Shown here one piece after another: positions 1-8,491 of a DNA stretch of 64,000 nucleotides. Both the position numbers and the translations under genes were made by a program. The notes under the pieces are model-generated. The model worked only from the letters and a program-made list of their open reading frames with translations, searched no databases and had not been told where the DNA came from. This stretch comes from Echinicola jeungdonensis (GTDB taxonomy: Bacteria; Bacteroidota; Bacteroidia; Cytophagales; Cyclobacteriaceae). The stretch lies in the NCBI RefSeq assembly GCF_030409905.1, contig NZ_JAUFQT010000002.1, positions 868,001 to 932,000 of the forward strand, given 5' to 3'. Every line of letters starts with the position of its first letter. The first letter of the stretch is position 1.

Positions 1-886
1 TTAAGTTTAAGGAATCCCTAAGGTGAAGATACTTGCTACCGTTCTGTTTCCAATAAGGGGTAATTAGCTGTCCTTTTCTTTCTGCCCTCGTAATTTCATC
101 CTTTCCGTTTTCCTTTTCCTTTATTTCCTCCCACCAATAAATCTCAAAGGGGAATTTGCTGTCAAAACCAATTTCCAGTTTCCGGTTGTAATTATTATAT
201 TCTAACCTTAAAACTGAAATTCCATTGTCTAACGGGCTTAAATGACAAGTTGCTTTATAGCCTTGCATCTCCTTATGAGTCATCCTTAAATTTAACAAAT
301 CAGGAATCACCAAAATCTCTCCTTCAGGAATATCTTCAGGGTTAATCCTTATCAGATTCCAGATTTCACTTTCAGGCATACCTTCAAGCCTCCTTTGATA
401 ATCGCCTTCAGATTCGAAATAAGAAAACAATCTGGACTGATATTCTCCATCTTTCCAATTCAATTGGGAAAAAGTATGTCCACACCATTCCTGAGAGGAT
501 GCATTTACCTTGACTGAAGGGTGCTTTTCAAAAACCGGGGTAAAGGTTGACATCATCATATGGTAGGGATAAATGCCAGTAACAAAGTCCTTGGTAAGAT
601 TCATTTTCATTACCGTTTGTTCATCCACTATTGCATTTTCTGGATGGTCCAATTTTACCTGCTTACTCTTCGAAAAAGGCTCAGTAACAAAGACAAGAAC
701 CGCTTCCCCTTTTCGGGGTTCACCATATCGATATTGTACCAAGTCAAAAGCATTAATTTCTGCTTTGCCCTGAAACCAATATTCTCCGAAACGGTCAAAA
801 TCCATTTCCCTTTTTTTAAATTGGTTGCAGCTCATAAGGCTCCACAGACTAGCCAAAATCACCAAGAAATTCACTTCTTTTTTCAT
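1..886 (-). CDS. Lipoprotein of the Bacteroidota family often labelled 'septum formation inhibitor Maf' (3' end outside window)
   Basis: The reading frame is open from an ATG at 886 to the window edge (about 295 codons), so the C-terminus is missing. The N-terminus is a lipoprotein signal with lipobox LMSC (Cys near residue 20). A region rich in Phe, Tyr and Trp follows (FGEYWFQGKAEINAF, EWCGHTFSQLN). From memory this resembles proteins of Bacteroidota that databases call 'septum formation inhibitor Maf'. It shows none of the features of the true Maf nucleotide pyrophosphatase, so I distrust that name. The start lies 2 nt after the stop of the upstream glycosyltransferase, so it is the last visible gene of the operon. 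Likely an envelope lipoprotein; function unknown. Confidence 0.7.
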   Translation of the reverse strand, partial: MKKEVNFLVILASLWSLMSCNQFKKREMDFDRFGEYWFQGKAEINAFDLVQYRYGEPRKGEAVLVFVTEPFSKSKQVKLDHPENAIVDEQTVMKMNLTKDFVTGIYPYHMMMSTFTPVFEKHPSVKVNASSQEWCGHTFSQLNWKDGEYQSRLFSYFESEGDYQRRLEGMPESEIWNLIRINPEDIPEGEILVIPDLLNLRMTHKEMQGYKATCHLSPLDNGISVLRLEYNNYNRKLEIGFDSKFPFEIYWWEEIKEKENGKDEITRAERKGQLITPYWKQNGSKYLHLRDSLNL

Positions 887-888
887 CC

Positions 889-1584
889 TTATAGGTATTT
901 AAATATCGTCAGGATTATTTTATAACCAGCCATAAAGGTTCCTTTGACCGTTCCACTAACTTTGGACGTACCTATCCTTTTTTTGTAATTTACCGGGATT
1001 TCCCGATACTGCAAACCATGTTTTGCTGCTTTGATCTGCATTTCGATGGTCCAACCAAAGTTTTGGTCCACCATATTTAATATCTGGAGTTTTTCCCATT
1101 TTATAGCCCTAAATGGCCCTAAATCAGAATATTTCACACCATAAAAAACAAACATCAATCGAGTAGACAGCCAATTCCCAAAAACCTGCGGAAATGTCAT
1201 TGCCCCGGGTTCCTTTATACCCAATTCCCTGGACCCGATAACTAAATCTACGTTTTGATGAATGATGGGGGCCACAACTTTTTCCAGTTCCCCAGGGTAA
1301 TCACTGTAATCCCCATCTAAAAAAACTAAAATCCCCGGAGGGGTTTCTTTATTTAAAAGGTAAGCTATCCCTCTTAAACAAGCCCTGCCATATCCTTTTA
1401 TCGGTTCATCCACAACCTCTGCCCCTGCCTGACGTGCGACCTCTGCTGTAGTATCAGTTGAGTTATTATTGACTACAACAATGGATCTAACAATCCCGGG
1501 AATTTCCCTGACGACATGGCCTATGGATTGCTCCTCATTATTGGCTGGAATGATAACATCTATGATGGGTGGATTATTGGGCAT
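889..1584 (-). CDS. Family 2 glycosyltransferase, dolichyl/polyprenyl-phosphate sugar synthase type
   Basis: This 231-residue GT-A fold protein begins with the family-2 nucleotide-sugar motif (VIIPANNEEQSIGHVV, residues about 10-25) and carries FLDGDYSDYPGEL near residue 90, whose DGD supplies the metal-binding aspartates. The family transfers a sugar from UDP- or GDP-sugar to polyprenyl phosphate on the cytoplasmic face. It has no added C-terminal membrane domain, so it is the short, DPM1-like form. It is followed at 2 nt by the lipoprotein gene and preceded by a membrane glycosyltransferase, which suggests a lipid-linked sugar supplied to an envelope glycan. The sugar and acceptor cannot be read from the sequence. 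Confidence 0.85.
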   Translation of the reverse strand: MPNNPPIIDVIIPANNEEQSIGHVVREIPGIVRSIVVVNNNSTDTTAEVARQAGAEVVDEPIKGYGRACLRGIAYLLNKETPPGILVFLDGDYSDYPGELEKVVAPIIHQNVDLVIGSRELGIKEPGAMTFPQVFGNWLSTRLMFVFYGVKYSDLGPFRAIKWEKLQILNMVDQNFGWTIEMQIKAAKHGLQYREIPVNYKKRIGTSKVSGTVKGTFMAGYKIILTIFKYL

Positions 1585-1643
1585 GTTTATAGTTAAAATT
1601 AATATTGACTGGAAATTAAAAAAATAAAGGGGATTTTCAGGGT

Positions 1644-3092
1644 TTAGGCAGATTTAAAGCTTTGCCAAAAGACCATGCCATAACCCAAAAACAGAAGAAA
1701 ATGGAAAGGTACCATTATTAGGTTTTGGAGGTAAAATCCTAAAATGACCATGGACAAAAATAAAATAGCCAATCCTCCCTCTCCATAGGTAGTCCAAGGT
1801 TTTTGCCAATTTAAGTATTGGTTCTTGCCATTTTTAAATTTTTCTAAATTAAATTTGGGCGTACGGATAAAGGGCGATTTCTTTCCAAAAAGCCCCTCTA
1901 AAACCGCCAATGAATTATGGAGAGCCATCCCCATGGATACCGCCAAAAAAAACGGCCATTCCCAAATAAAATCCCGCATTGCTTTCCATTTACTTTTATG
2001 GGCTTGCAACCTGGCAACCAAATAAACCAAGCTGATCAATCCAAATCCTAATAAAAAAAGGCCTGCCCATTTAAACAAAATAGAAGGAAATAAGCCTGCT
2101 ATTACAGCATACCATAAAGGAATACTACTAAGAGAAACCATTAAAACAGCAATAAACACCGTACTATTGAGCAAATGGGCAAGGGCATGCAATTTCACCT
2201 TTAATGGAAAGTTTCCTTTCAGAACAGATTTAAGGTGTTTTACTGCACATTCGGCCCCTCCCTTTGTCCACCTAAATTGCTGGGATTTCAATGCACTCAT
2301 GACAGGAGGCAATTCGGCAGGGGATTCCACATCTTTCAAATAAATAAATTTCCAACCTGCTTTTTGAGCACGGTAACTTAAATCCAAATCCTCCGTCAGG
2401 GTATCTGATTCCCAATCTCCAGCATCCAGAATGCAGGATTTTCTCCAAACACCAGCAGTTCCGTTAAAGTTGATAAAGGCATTTTGCTTATTTCTTCCTA
2501 CCTGCTCTATCATAAAATGTGCATCCAAGGCAAATGCCTGCAAGCGGGTAAGCAAACTGTAATTCTCATTCAGATGGCTCCATCTGGATTGTACCATCCC
2601 CACTTCTATTTGGCTGAAATGTGGAATGGATTGGTATAAAAAATGAGGGTCAGGTATAAAATCAGAGTCAAAAATGGCAATAAATTCTCCTTTTGCATGC
2701 TGAAGGCCCTCCTTTAAAGCTCCAGCTTTAAAACCCTTTCTTTCCTTTCGGTGGATATATTGAAAATTAAAATTCGGATATAGCTTTAACCTTTCCTTTA
2801 AAATTTTACTGGTTTCATCTGTACTGTCATCCAGAATTTGAATTTGTAACTTTTCTTTGGGATAATGGATTTGGGATATGGCATCAATAAGCCTTTCAGC
2901 AACATATTTTTCATTAAAAATGGGAAGCTGAATGGTAACCCGTGGCCAATGGGCAGGAACTTGTCCTTTTTTCTGAGGGTTTCCATTCTTGAAAAAATGA
3001 TACAACAAGTGGGCCTGTGCTAGTCCGTAAACGAATATAAACAACATTCCCAACAGGTAAAGCCCAATAAAGCTATATAAAATCCAACTCAT
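1644..3092 (-). CDS. Membrane-bound family 2 glycosyltransferase, cellulose synthase-like
   Basis: A protein of 482 residues with one N-terminal membrane helix (about 5-28), a cytoplasmic GT-A domain, and several C-terminal helices (about 310-480). The processive GT2 signature residues are present: ILDDSTDETS (first Asp), FDSDFIPDP (DxD), TEDLDLSYRA (TED catalytic base) and QQFRW (the Q..RW acceptor motif). Such enzymes make or extend beta-linked glycans or glycosylate lipids at the inner membrane. No PilZ domain is visible, so c-di-GMP control is not indicated. The ATG overlaps the stop of the upstream iron-sulfur gene by one base (TAATG), indicating translational coupling. The product is unknown. 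Confidence 0.85.
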   Translation of the reverse strand: MSWILYSFIGLYLLGMLFIFVYGLAQAHLLYHFFKNGNPQKKGQVPAHWPRVTIQLPIFNEKYVAERLIDAISQIHYPKEKLQIQILDDSTDETSKILKERLKLYPNFNFQYIHRKERKGFKAGALKEGLQHAKGEFIAIFDSDFIPDPHFLYQSIPHFSQIEVGMVQSRWSHLNENYSLLTRLQAFALDAHFMIEQVGRNKQNAFINFNGTAGVWRKSCILDAGDWESDTLTEDLDLSYRAQKAGWKFIYLKDVESPAELPPVMSALKSQQFRWTKGGAECAVKHLKSVLKGNFPLKVKLHALAHLLNSTVFIAVLMVSLSSIPLWYAVIAGLFPSILFKWAGLFLLGFGLISLVYLVARLQAHKSKWKAMRDFIWEWPFFLAVSMGMALHNSLAVLEGLFGKKSPFIRTPKFNLEKFKNGKNQYLNWQKPWTTYGEGGLAILFLSMVILGFYLQNLIMVPFHFLLFLGYGMVFWQSFKSA

Positions 3093-4636
3093 TATTTTTT
3101 CAGACTAACAGAATCATTTCCGATTAAAATCGGCTGTTCATTTATTCTCCCTTTTTCTGGACCATTTTCCAATTTTAAAACTCCCCTTGGGCAAACATCT
3201 GCACAAACCCCACAGCCCACACAGGAAGATCTTACGATATTTTGCCCCCTTTGGGCATACCAGCGGACATCAATGCCCATTTCACAATAAGTGGAGCAGT
3301 TGCCGCAGGAAATACATTGCCCTCCATTGGTGGTAATTCTAAATCTGGATTTAAACCTTTGGACCAAGCCCAGATAGGCCGCCAAAGGACAACCAAATCT
3401 ACACCAAACCCTGCTTCCCATAAAAGGATAGAAGCCCGTCCCTACCACTCCCGCAAATGCAGAACCTATCAAAAATCCATACCACTGATGAAGCATATTG
3501 GTTGCGTTACCAAGAAGGCCAAAGGAAGTGAAATAATTGGACAAAGTAACCAATGTCATCACTACTGCAAATACCAGCACCCCATGAACCATATACCTTT
3601 CAATTTGCCAGGCTTTTAAAGATTTATCAGAAAGCTGACGATAAGGATCCCCCAGAGTTTCAGCCAATCCCCCACAACCACATACCCAGCTGCAATACCA
3701 CCTTTTACCATAAAAATAGGTTAATAATGGGACTCCCAAAACAATTAAAATGATTCCCCAAATCAACATAATCATGCCAACAGTTCCACTATTTAACATG
3801 CCCTCCAAACGATATTCATAAAAAAAACTATAATCCAAAGGCCAAATATTTTTAAAATCGTGCCAAGGCTTATTGAACAGGACAAGTATTTCTGGAATCA
3901 GGAAAGCAAAGGACAACTGGAAAAACATTACAGAAGTAGTCCGTATGGTTTGGTATTTATTTCCACGGTATTTTCGAAACATCCGGATCCCCATTACCAA
4001 AATGGCCAAGGTGTAAAGTACTCCATAAAAAAACCATTGACTGGCTGGGTTTCCTGACAGGAAATAACTTAAGGGATCCATTAAGATGGTCAAGTTGACA
4101 AGATATTCGGGAAACCAGTACAAAATAATATACAATAAAATTAAATATGCTCCGGTAATTATCCCCAATACACCCCGTGACTTCATTGAAGACCGAAAGA
4201 TTCCATTATGTTTGATCCCCTTTGGCTCATTCCAATGCAAAGGAAAAATATAAATCAATGCCCCAAAAACCGCCAAACCAATAGAACTCCACAAGAGCAT
4301 CATTTTATTTTTAACAACATATCCCTTGGCCGCTGCTTTAGTTAGGGGAAAAGCATAATCATTCCAAATGACCTTATCCCATAATTGCCTTTCCTTCAAT
4401 CCCTCATTGAAAGCATTGAAATTTCTTTTATAGTCGGCAACAAATCCCAAGGGTGACCTGTAGGTGTCACCTACCATAGTAGCCAATTCCTCTCCTAAAA
4501 CTTCCAAGTGTCCCGGTTGAACCACCTCTTCAAGTTTTTCAGGAGTCAATTGGAATTCCCCTAGAAACGGAATGACAGAAAAGTGGATCAATCCAATGAT
4601 AAAAAGAACAAGCCCTATTTTTTGAATCCAACGCAT
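3092..4636 (-). CDS. Membrane 4Fe-4S protein of the NapH/NosR/CcoG type
   Basis: A 514-residue polytopic membrane protein. After an N-terminal helix (7-26) and a soluble stretch there are about six helices. Two polyferredoxin-type cysteine pairs follow on the cytoplasmic loops (CSWVCGCGG and CRFGCPLA), then two 4Fe-4S clusters near the C-terminus at residues 441-451 (CxxCxxCxxxC) and 472-482 (CVGCGVCADVC, then PRG). The family moves electrons from quinol or NAD(P)H through the inner membrane. CGCGG after the first pair differs from the usual CPFG and may reflect a specialised branch. The FAD oxidoreductase directly upstream (32 nt gap) is a likely electron donor. The terminal acceptor is not evident. 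Confidence 0.8.
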   Translation of the reverse strand: MRWIQKIGLVLFIIGLIHFSVIPFLGEFQLTPEKLEEVVQPGHLEVLGEELATMVGDTYRSPLGFVADYKRNFNAFNEGLKERQLWDKVIWNDYAFPLTKAAAKGYVVKNKMMLLWSSIGLAVFGALIYIFPLHWNEPKGIKHNGIFRSSMKSRGVLGIITGAYLILLYIILYWFPEYLVNLTILMDPLSYFLSGNPASQWFFYGVLYTLAILVMGIRMFRKYRGNKYQTIRTTSVMFFQLSFAFLIPEILVLFNKPWHDFKNIWPLDYSFFYEYRLEGMLNSGTVGMIMLIWGIILIVLGVPLLTYFYGKRWYCSWVCGCGGLAETLGDPYRQLSDKSLKAWQIERYMVHGVLVFAVVMTLVTLSNYFTSFGLLGNATNMLHQWYGFLIGSAFAGVVGTGFYPFMGSRVWCRFGCPLAAYLGLVQRFKSRFRITTNGGQCISCGNCSTYCEMGIDVRWYAQRGQNIVRSSCVGCGVCADVCPRGVLKLENGPEKGRINEQPILIGNDSVSLKK

Positions 4637-4668
4637 AGCCTACCTGGTTTTAACCTTATTTTATTTCA

Positions 4669-6015
4669 TTACTTCCACAGCCTTTCCCAGATTCTTTTTT
4701 TCTTTTGGGGCATGATGGATTTTTGGAATTGAAGATTATAAGCATCTAAAATGTCCTTTAGAATATTTCCAGTAAACTCCGGAGTAAAGTCTGCTTTAAA
4801 TATCCCTGCCATGGTTTGGTCTATGGTCCAGTTTTCCTTTAAAGCCTTATCAAAATAATTATGACTCAACCTAAGGCCAAAAGCATTGATTCCCTTTAGA
4901 AAATCGTTCTGATCAAAAACGGCCTTGAAAGCCATCCTTCCATTTGGGTGTTCCCAATAAAAGGATTTCATCCCCTCAACAGCCTTGTTTGGAATCCACC
5001 CATAATTTTGGAACTCCATATCTAAAAATTTTGCAGAATTAAACCATGGTCCTGGTTGATATGATTTGGGAGAATGGGTAAGGTTATAAGCTAAAATTTC
5101 CCCATGTATCCTCCCTGTGTACCAAACCTGCTCCAAACGCCTTCCATCTTTTCCTGGAGAATCATTGAATTCTACACAATCTCCAATTGCATATACGCCA
5201 TCCTTGTTAGTCTGGAAAAATTCATCTACTAATATACCCTGGTTTAATTCCAGGCCACTGCCTTTCAACCAGTCTACATTAGGCCTGACACCAGTTGCCA
5301 ATCCAACAAACTGACATGGGATTTTTTCTCCCTTATCGGTTTCCACAGAAGTTACCCTTCCTTTTTCATCCGGATTAATTGCCTTTAACTGGGTGGCTGT
5401 TTTTATTTTTATATGATGATTCCTGATTTGCCGTTCTATTAATTGGGATTCTTCCAGGGACAACATATTTCCCCAAAAACCCTTTTCCCTGACCAAAATG
5501 GTTACTGAAATAGATCGGCTATTCAACATTTCCGCCATTTCTATCCCTATCAGCCCACCTCCTACTATCACTGCTTCCTTAGTCCTTTGGGCATTTTCTT
5601 CCATTATATCCAAATCTTGCTTGGAATACAAACCTTGAACTCCATCCAAGTCTTGCCCAGGCCATCCAAATGTTTTGGGAACTGAGCCAGTGGCTAGTAC
5701 GAGTACATCATATTCCAATTTAGGGCTGTTTTTCAACTGTAATTTCTTTAGCTGAAAGTCCACGGATTGTACCCAGTCATGAATCAATTCTATCCGGTTT
5801 TTATCCCAAAACCAATCTTCATAGGGTTTGGTATTTTCAAATTTCATATGCCCCATAAAAATGTACATCAATGCCGTACGACTGAAAAAATAAGGGGTTT
5901 CTCCGGAAATAACCTGAATCCTGGCCTTTGTATCCATTTTACGAATATTCCTTGCACAGGTAATCCCTGAAATCCCATTTCCGATAATTACAATATTTTT
6001 GTTTTCCTTCTCCAT
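4669..6015 (-). CDS. FAD/NAD(P)-dependent pyridine nucleotide-disulfide oxidoreductase
   Basis: A 448-residue class I flavoprotein. An FAD-binding GNGISG lies at residues 12-17, a second dinucleotide fold IVGGGLIGIE at about 150 binds NAD(P)H, and YAIGDCVEF near residue 275 contacts the flavin ribityl chain. There is no CxxxxC redox-active disulfide, so it resembles the NADH-dependent reductases of ferredoxin, rubredoxin or nitrite reductase rather than thioredoxin reductase. A C-terminal extension of about 130 residues is present. It lies 32 nt before the membrane iron-sulfur gene and probably feeds it electrons. No signal peptide, so cytoplasmic. The operon partner is an inference. Confidence 0.85.
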   Translation of the reverse strand: MEKENKNIVIIGNGISGITCARNIRKMDTKARIQVISGETPYFFSRTALMYIFMGHMKFENTKPYEDWFWDKNRIELIHDWVQSVDFQLKKLQLKNSPKLEYDVLVLATGSVPKTFGWPGQDLDGVQGLYSKQDLDIMEENAQRTKEAVIVGGGLIGIEMAEMLNSRSISVTILVREKGFWGNMLSLEESQLIERQIRNHHIKIKTATQLKAINPDEKGRVTSVETDKGEKIPCQFVGLATGVRPNVDWLKGSGLELNQGILVDEFFQTNKDGVYAIGDCVEFNDSPGKDGRRLEQVWYTGRIHGEILAYNLTHSPKSYQPGPWFNSAKFLDMEFQNYGWIPNKAVEGMKSFYWEHPNGRMAFKAVFDQNDFLKGINAFGLRLSHNYFDKALKENWTIDQTMAGIFKADFTPEFTGNILKDILDAYNLQFQKSIMPQKKKRIWERLWK

Positions 6016-6133
6016 TTTAGTTTTGCGGAATTAGGAGATTAGTTTATTGAATTAAACTAGGAATTTAAGCAATTCATGGAAATAGAATTAATATCATGGA
6101 AAAATAAGGTTTAAAAAAATCAGGAAACAGCCT

Positions 6134-6919
6134 TTAATGATCATTTAAGCTCCAATCATAATCCAAAAAAGAAATATTTTGGCTTTTCTTAATTTTGTTT
6201 TCGGAATACTGGTTTACAAATTCTTTTAGACTTTTGTTTTTAGTAAAGTCCTCTTTAAACCATTTGAATATACTTGAAAGCTTTACATCTTCCCTATCAA
6301 TAATATTCCACTTAGGGTTATTGATGAATAAAAGGCCTTGATGTTCCAATTGCATATCCAATTTACCAGCCTGGTATGCTTCTGGCCTTAATGGTGGACA
6401 AGAATAAGAGGCACAATTAATAGCAAAATGGATCCTGGGCTCTTCAAACTCCTTTCTCAGGATTTTATGTTCTATTTGGTCTAAACTGGCAGGTTTACCT
6501 CCGATTTCAAAAAATTCCAAGTGCCAAACCGAATTTATTCCTGGTATGTAAGGAAAGGGATGTAAATCTTTAATACTTTCAATAGGGTAATGATCCAAAA
6601 TCAATTTAACGGTAAAGGCATTATAAGCATTGATCCAATAAGCCAATTGCTCTTCCCTGGACCATTGGTTTCGGTCAGGTGGATTTTGACTGACCAGGTT
6701 TAAGTAGTCCCCAAGCAAGATTGAGTCCTGTTGAAAATTTTCATAATCCACAATCCCATTTTTGTGGACATATTTGTTCAACAGCTCATCCCAAATTTTA
6801 TGAGAAGGTACCTGACTCCCTTCCTCTCCCAGTAACTGCCCCTGACAGGCATTCACCCCTATCAAAATCAATAAAAATGAAATTACCATCCAGGGGAAAA
6901 AATTCCATTTAAAAATCAT
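6134..6919 (-). CDS. DUF547 domain lipoprotein
   Basis: I chose the ATG at 6919 over an in-frame ATG at 7027, because only the downstream start gives a normal lipoprotein signal (MIFKWNFFPWMVISFLLIL, Cys after GVNA). The mature part is a DUF547 domain: REEQLAYWINAYNAFTVKLI, then HFAINCASYSCPPLRPEAY with conserved His and Cys residues resembling a papain-like or transglutaminase-like site. The biochemical role of DUF547 is not established. It is the first gene of the minus-strand operon, 118 nt before the FAD oxidoreductase. About 261 residues, exported, probably anchored in the outer membrane. Confidence 0.8.
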   Translation of the reverse strand: MIFKWNFFPWMVISFLLILIGVNACQGQLLGEEGSQVPSHKIWDELLNKYVHKNGIVDYENFQQDSILLGDYLNLVSQNPPDRNQWSREEQLAYWINAYNAFTVKLILDHYPIESIKDLHPFPYIPGINSVWHLEFFEIGGKPASLDQIEHKILRKEFEEPRIHFAINCASYSCPPLRPEAYQAGKLDMQLEHQGLLFINNPKWNIIDREDVKLSSIFKWFKEDFTKNKSLKEFVNQYSENKIKKSQNISFLDYDWSLNDH

Positions 6920-7074
6920 TTCATTCAATTTTAGGGATGAATTGAAATATTTGACGGGAAAAAATATAGTATTGTTTCTATTATAATGGAATTTAAATCC
7001 AGTATAGCTAAAACCATTCCCTGGCATTATTTATTGACAGGGAAATAAATAATACATGTTTTTAAAGCGTAAAA

Positions 7075-7353
7075 TTATGCCATAGAACTATTTAGGTGAG
7101 AATTTAATTTTAGAATTTCAAGATTGAAATCATAATAATCTATTTCCTTGATCATCTTAATCAAAGTATCTGCAAATTCCTGTTTGCAAATAGAAATACC
7201 ATATTTAAGTTGATCTCCCTCATCGACCATGATCCTATGTTCATCGAATAAGCGGGAAAGTTCGGCTTTATTTTTAGCCTTGATAAATAGGTGGTCGGGA
7301 CTTTGAGTCGCATGGACCACCGAAATAGCTCCGTGTATAGATCGTATCCACAT
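7075..7353 (-). CDS. Small uncharacterised protein, 92 residues
   Basis: I do not recognise a family. The product is soluble and mixed in charge, with no signal or membrane segment, and is predicted to alternate strand and helix (IKAKNKAELSRLFDEHRIMV, DTLIKMIKEIDYYDF). It stands alone between the DUF547 operon and an equally obscure gene, both on the same strand. Amino acid composition is ordinary for a real protein and the frame is free of stops, which supports it being a gene. Function unknown. Confidence 0.55.
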   Translation of the reverse strand: MWIRSIHGAISVVHATQSPDHLFIKAKNKAELSRLFDEHRIMVDEGDQLKYGISICKQEFADTLIKMIKEIDYYDFNLEILKLNSHLNSSMA

Positions 7354-7688
7354 AACAAAACTTTTTAGGTTGATAATATGAGTTTTTTATTTTGGTGACT
7401 TTTTGATATCCTTTGTAAAAAATCTGAAAGGAAAAATATTTAACTTCTATAAATCTTAAAACTGATTTTGCTTTTCATATTCCCCCGGTGAGGGAGCCCA
7501 GACATCACTCAAAACTTGGTAGTTCGATAGAAAGGACAATGTAGTAACTGAGTTTATAAAAAGCAATTTTTTTGGTTTATTTTACATGTTATTTATTAAA
7601 AAACGCCGTTCCCTTGGTTTAGCCCTGATTTAATAAAAAAAGGTTCAGGAAAAATTCCTGAACCTTTTCACCAAGTTTGATAAAAAAA
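7354..7688. other. Intergenic region, 335 bp
   Basis: AT-rich spacer between two minus-strand genes. The only structure I see is the terminator hairpin at its right edge. No tRNA, ORF or repeat was recognised. Confidence 0.5.
7634..7670 (-). terminator. Rho-independent terminator after the 144-residue unknown gene
   Basis: Perfect 10-bp stem AGGTTCAGGA (7641-7650) / TCCTGAACCT (7656-7665) with a 5-nt loop, flanked by an A tract on the left that becomes a U run in the minus-strand transcript. It lies 18 nt beyond the stop of the gene ending at 7689. Confidence 0.8.
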
Positions 7689-8123
7689 TCAACGAAAAGA
7701 AAGTTGGAGTGCTTTTAACAACCTAACGATGGTTTTGTCCTTCATTTTTCTTTCAAAAAATCCATGATTATACTGGTCAATGACCACGGCTGCTAAAAGT
7801 AATTTGCATAAACTTAAGCGATCCATTTCTTGATACAGGTCTTGTCCATACCTTAATTTTTCCAGGCAAGCATTATGATCCATTGACAATTTTAAATCCA
7901 ATGCTTTTATCTCATGTTTAAGTTCATGAGCCAAGTCATAAAAATCATAATAAAAATAGGCCGCTTCCAAGGTCAATTCTTTTCCAATTATCCTTTCTAC
8001 CCGGTCAAATTCTTTTTCCATAACCGGTATAAATTGAAAAATATCATAAAGTCGGTCGTAATTAATCTCTTGCCAAAAAAACGGCAAATCGTGGGGGGAT
8101 AGTAGCTTCTCATTGATCATCAT
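7689..8123 (-). CDS. Uncharacterised, mostly helical protein, 144 residues
   Basis: No family recognised. The sequence is rich in Leu, Lys, Asp and Tyr, with long predicted helices (EFDRVERIIGKELTLEAAYF, LKHEIKALDLKLSMDHNACL) and no membrane segment or signal. It resembles a small four-helix cytoplasmic protein. It is followed by a good terminator and is therefore probably monocistronic. The start uses the first ATG of a pair (MMINEK); the second is equally possible. Confidence 0.6.
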   Translation of the reverse strand: MMINEKLLSPHDLPFFWQEINYDRLYDIFQFIPVMEKEFDRVERIIGKELTLEAAYFYYDFYDLAHELKHEIKALDLKLSMDHNACLEKLRYGQDLYQEMDRLSLCKLLLAAVVIDQYNHGFFERKMKDKTIVRLLKALQLSFR

Positions 8124-8491
8124 TACCTTAATTTAAAGTTCAACAGATGATTTACCCGCCTTACGTTAATCAAAAGTTTTTTAGCGAAAACGGAAAGATA
8201 AGTTCTGAAAAAAAATCATTGATGTCAAGTACTAATAATTATTTTATCCTATTTTTTTTGTTCTTTAAAATATATTTTCAGGATTTCATAATTCATCATC
8301 AACTCCTTAGATATTTTTTTGTTGAATAATTTCTTCTGATCAAGGGAAAAACCTGAAAGAATTTTTTCATTGCCCTCCTACCCAAATCCATTTAAGAAAT
8401 TACATTTCAGCCGCCTTTTATTCTCACTTGGAATGAATAACCTAATTAAATACCTATATTCATGGTTTTGTATTAATAGATAATTGATAAT
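8124..8491. other. Divergent intergenic region, 368 bp
   Basis: Very AT-rich spacer between the divergent unknown gene and the aldo/keto reductase; it must hold promoters for both. I could not assign a convincing TAnnTTTG box. A short open frame at 8147-8329 is dominated by Phe/Leu/Ile from AT bias and is not called. Confidence 0.45.

Noticed and set aside
1..886. True Maf septum inhibitor / nucleotide pyrophosphatase
   Set aside because: The protein is an exported lipoprotein and lacks the Maf active-site pattern; the database-style name appears to be a propagated error.
3092..4636. Denitrification NosR or CcoG assignment for the iron-sulfur membrane protein
   Set aside because: No FMN-binding NosR periplasmic domain is seen and no nos or cco genes are nearby; only the general NapH/NosR/CcoG type is supported.
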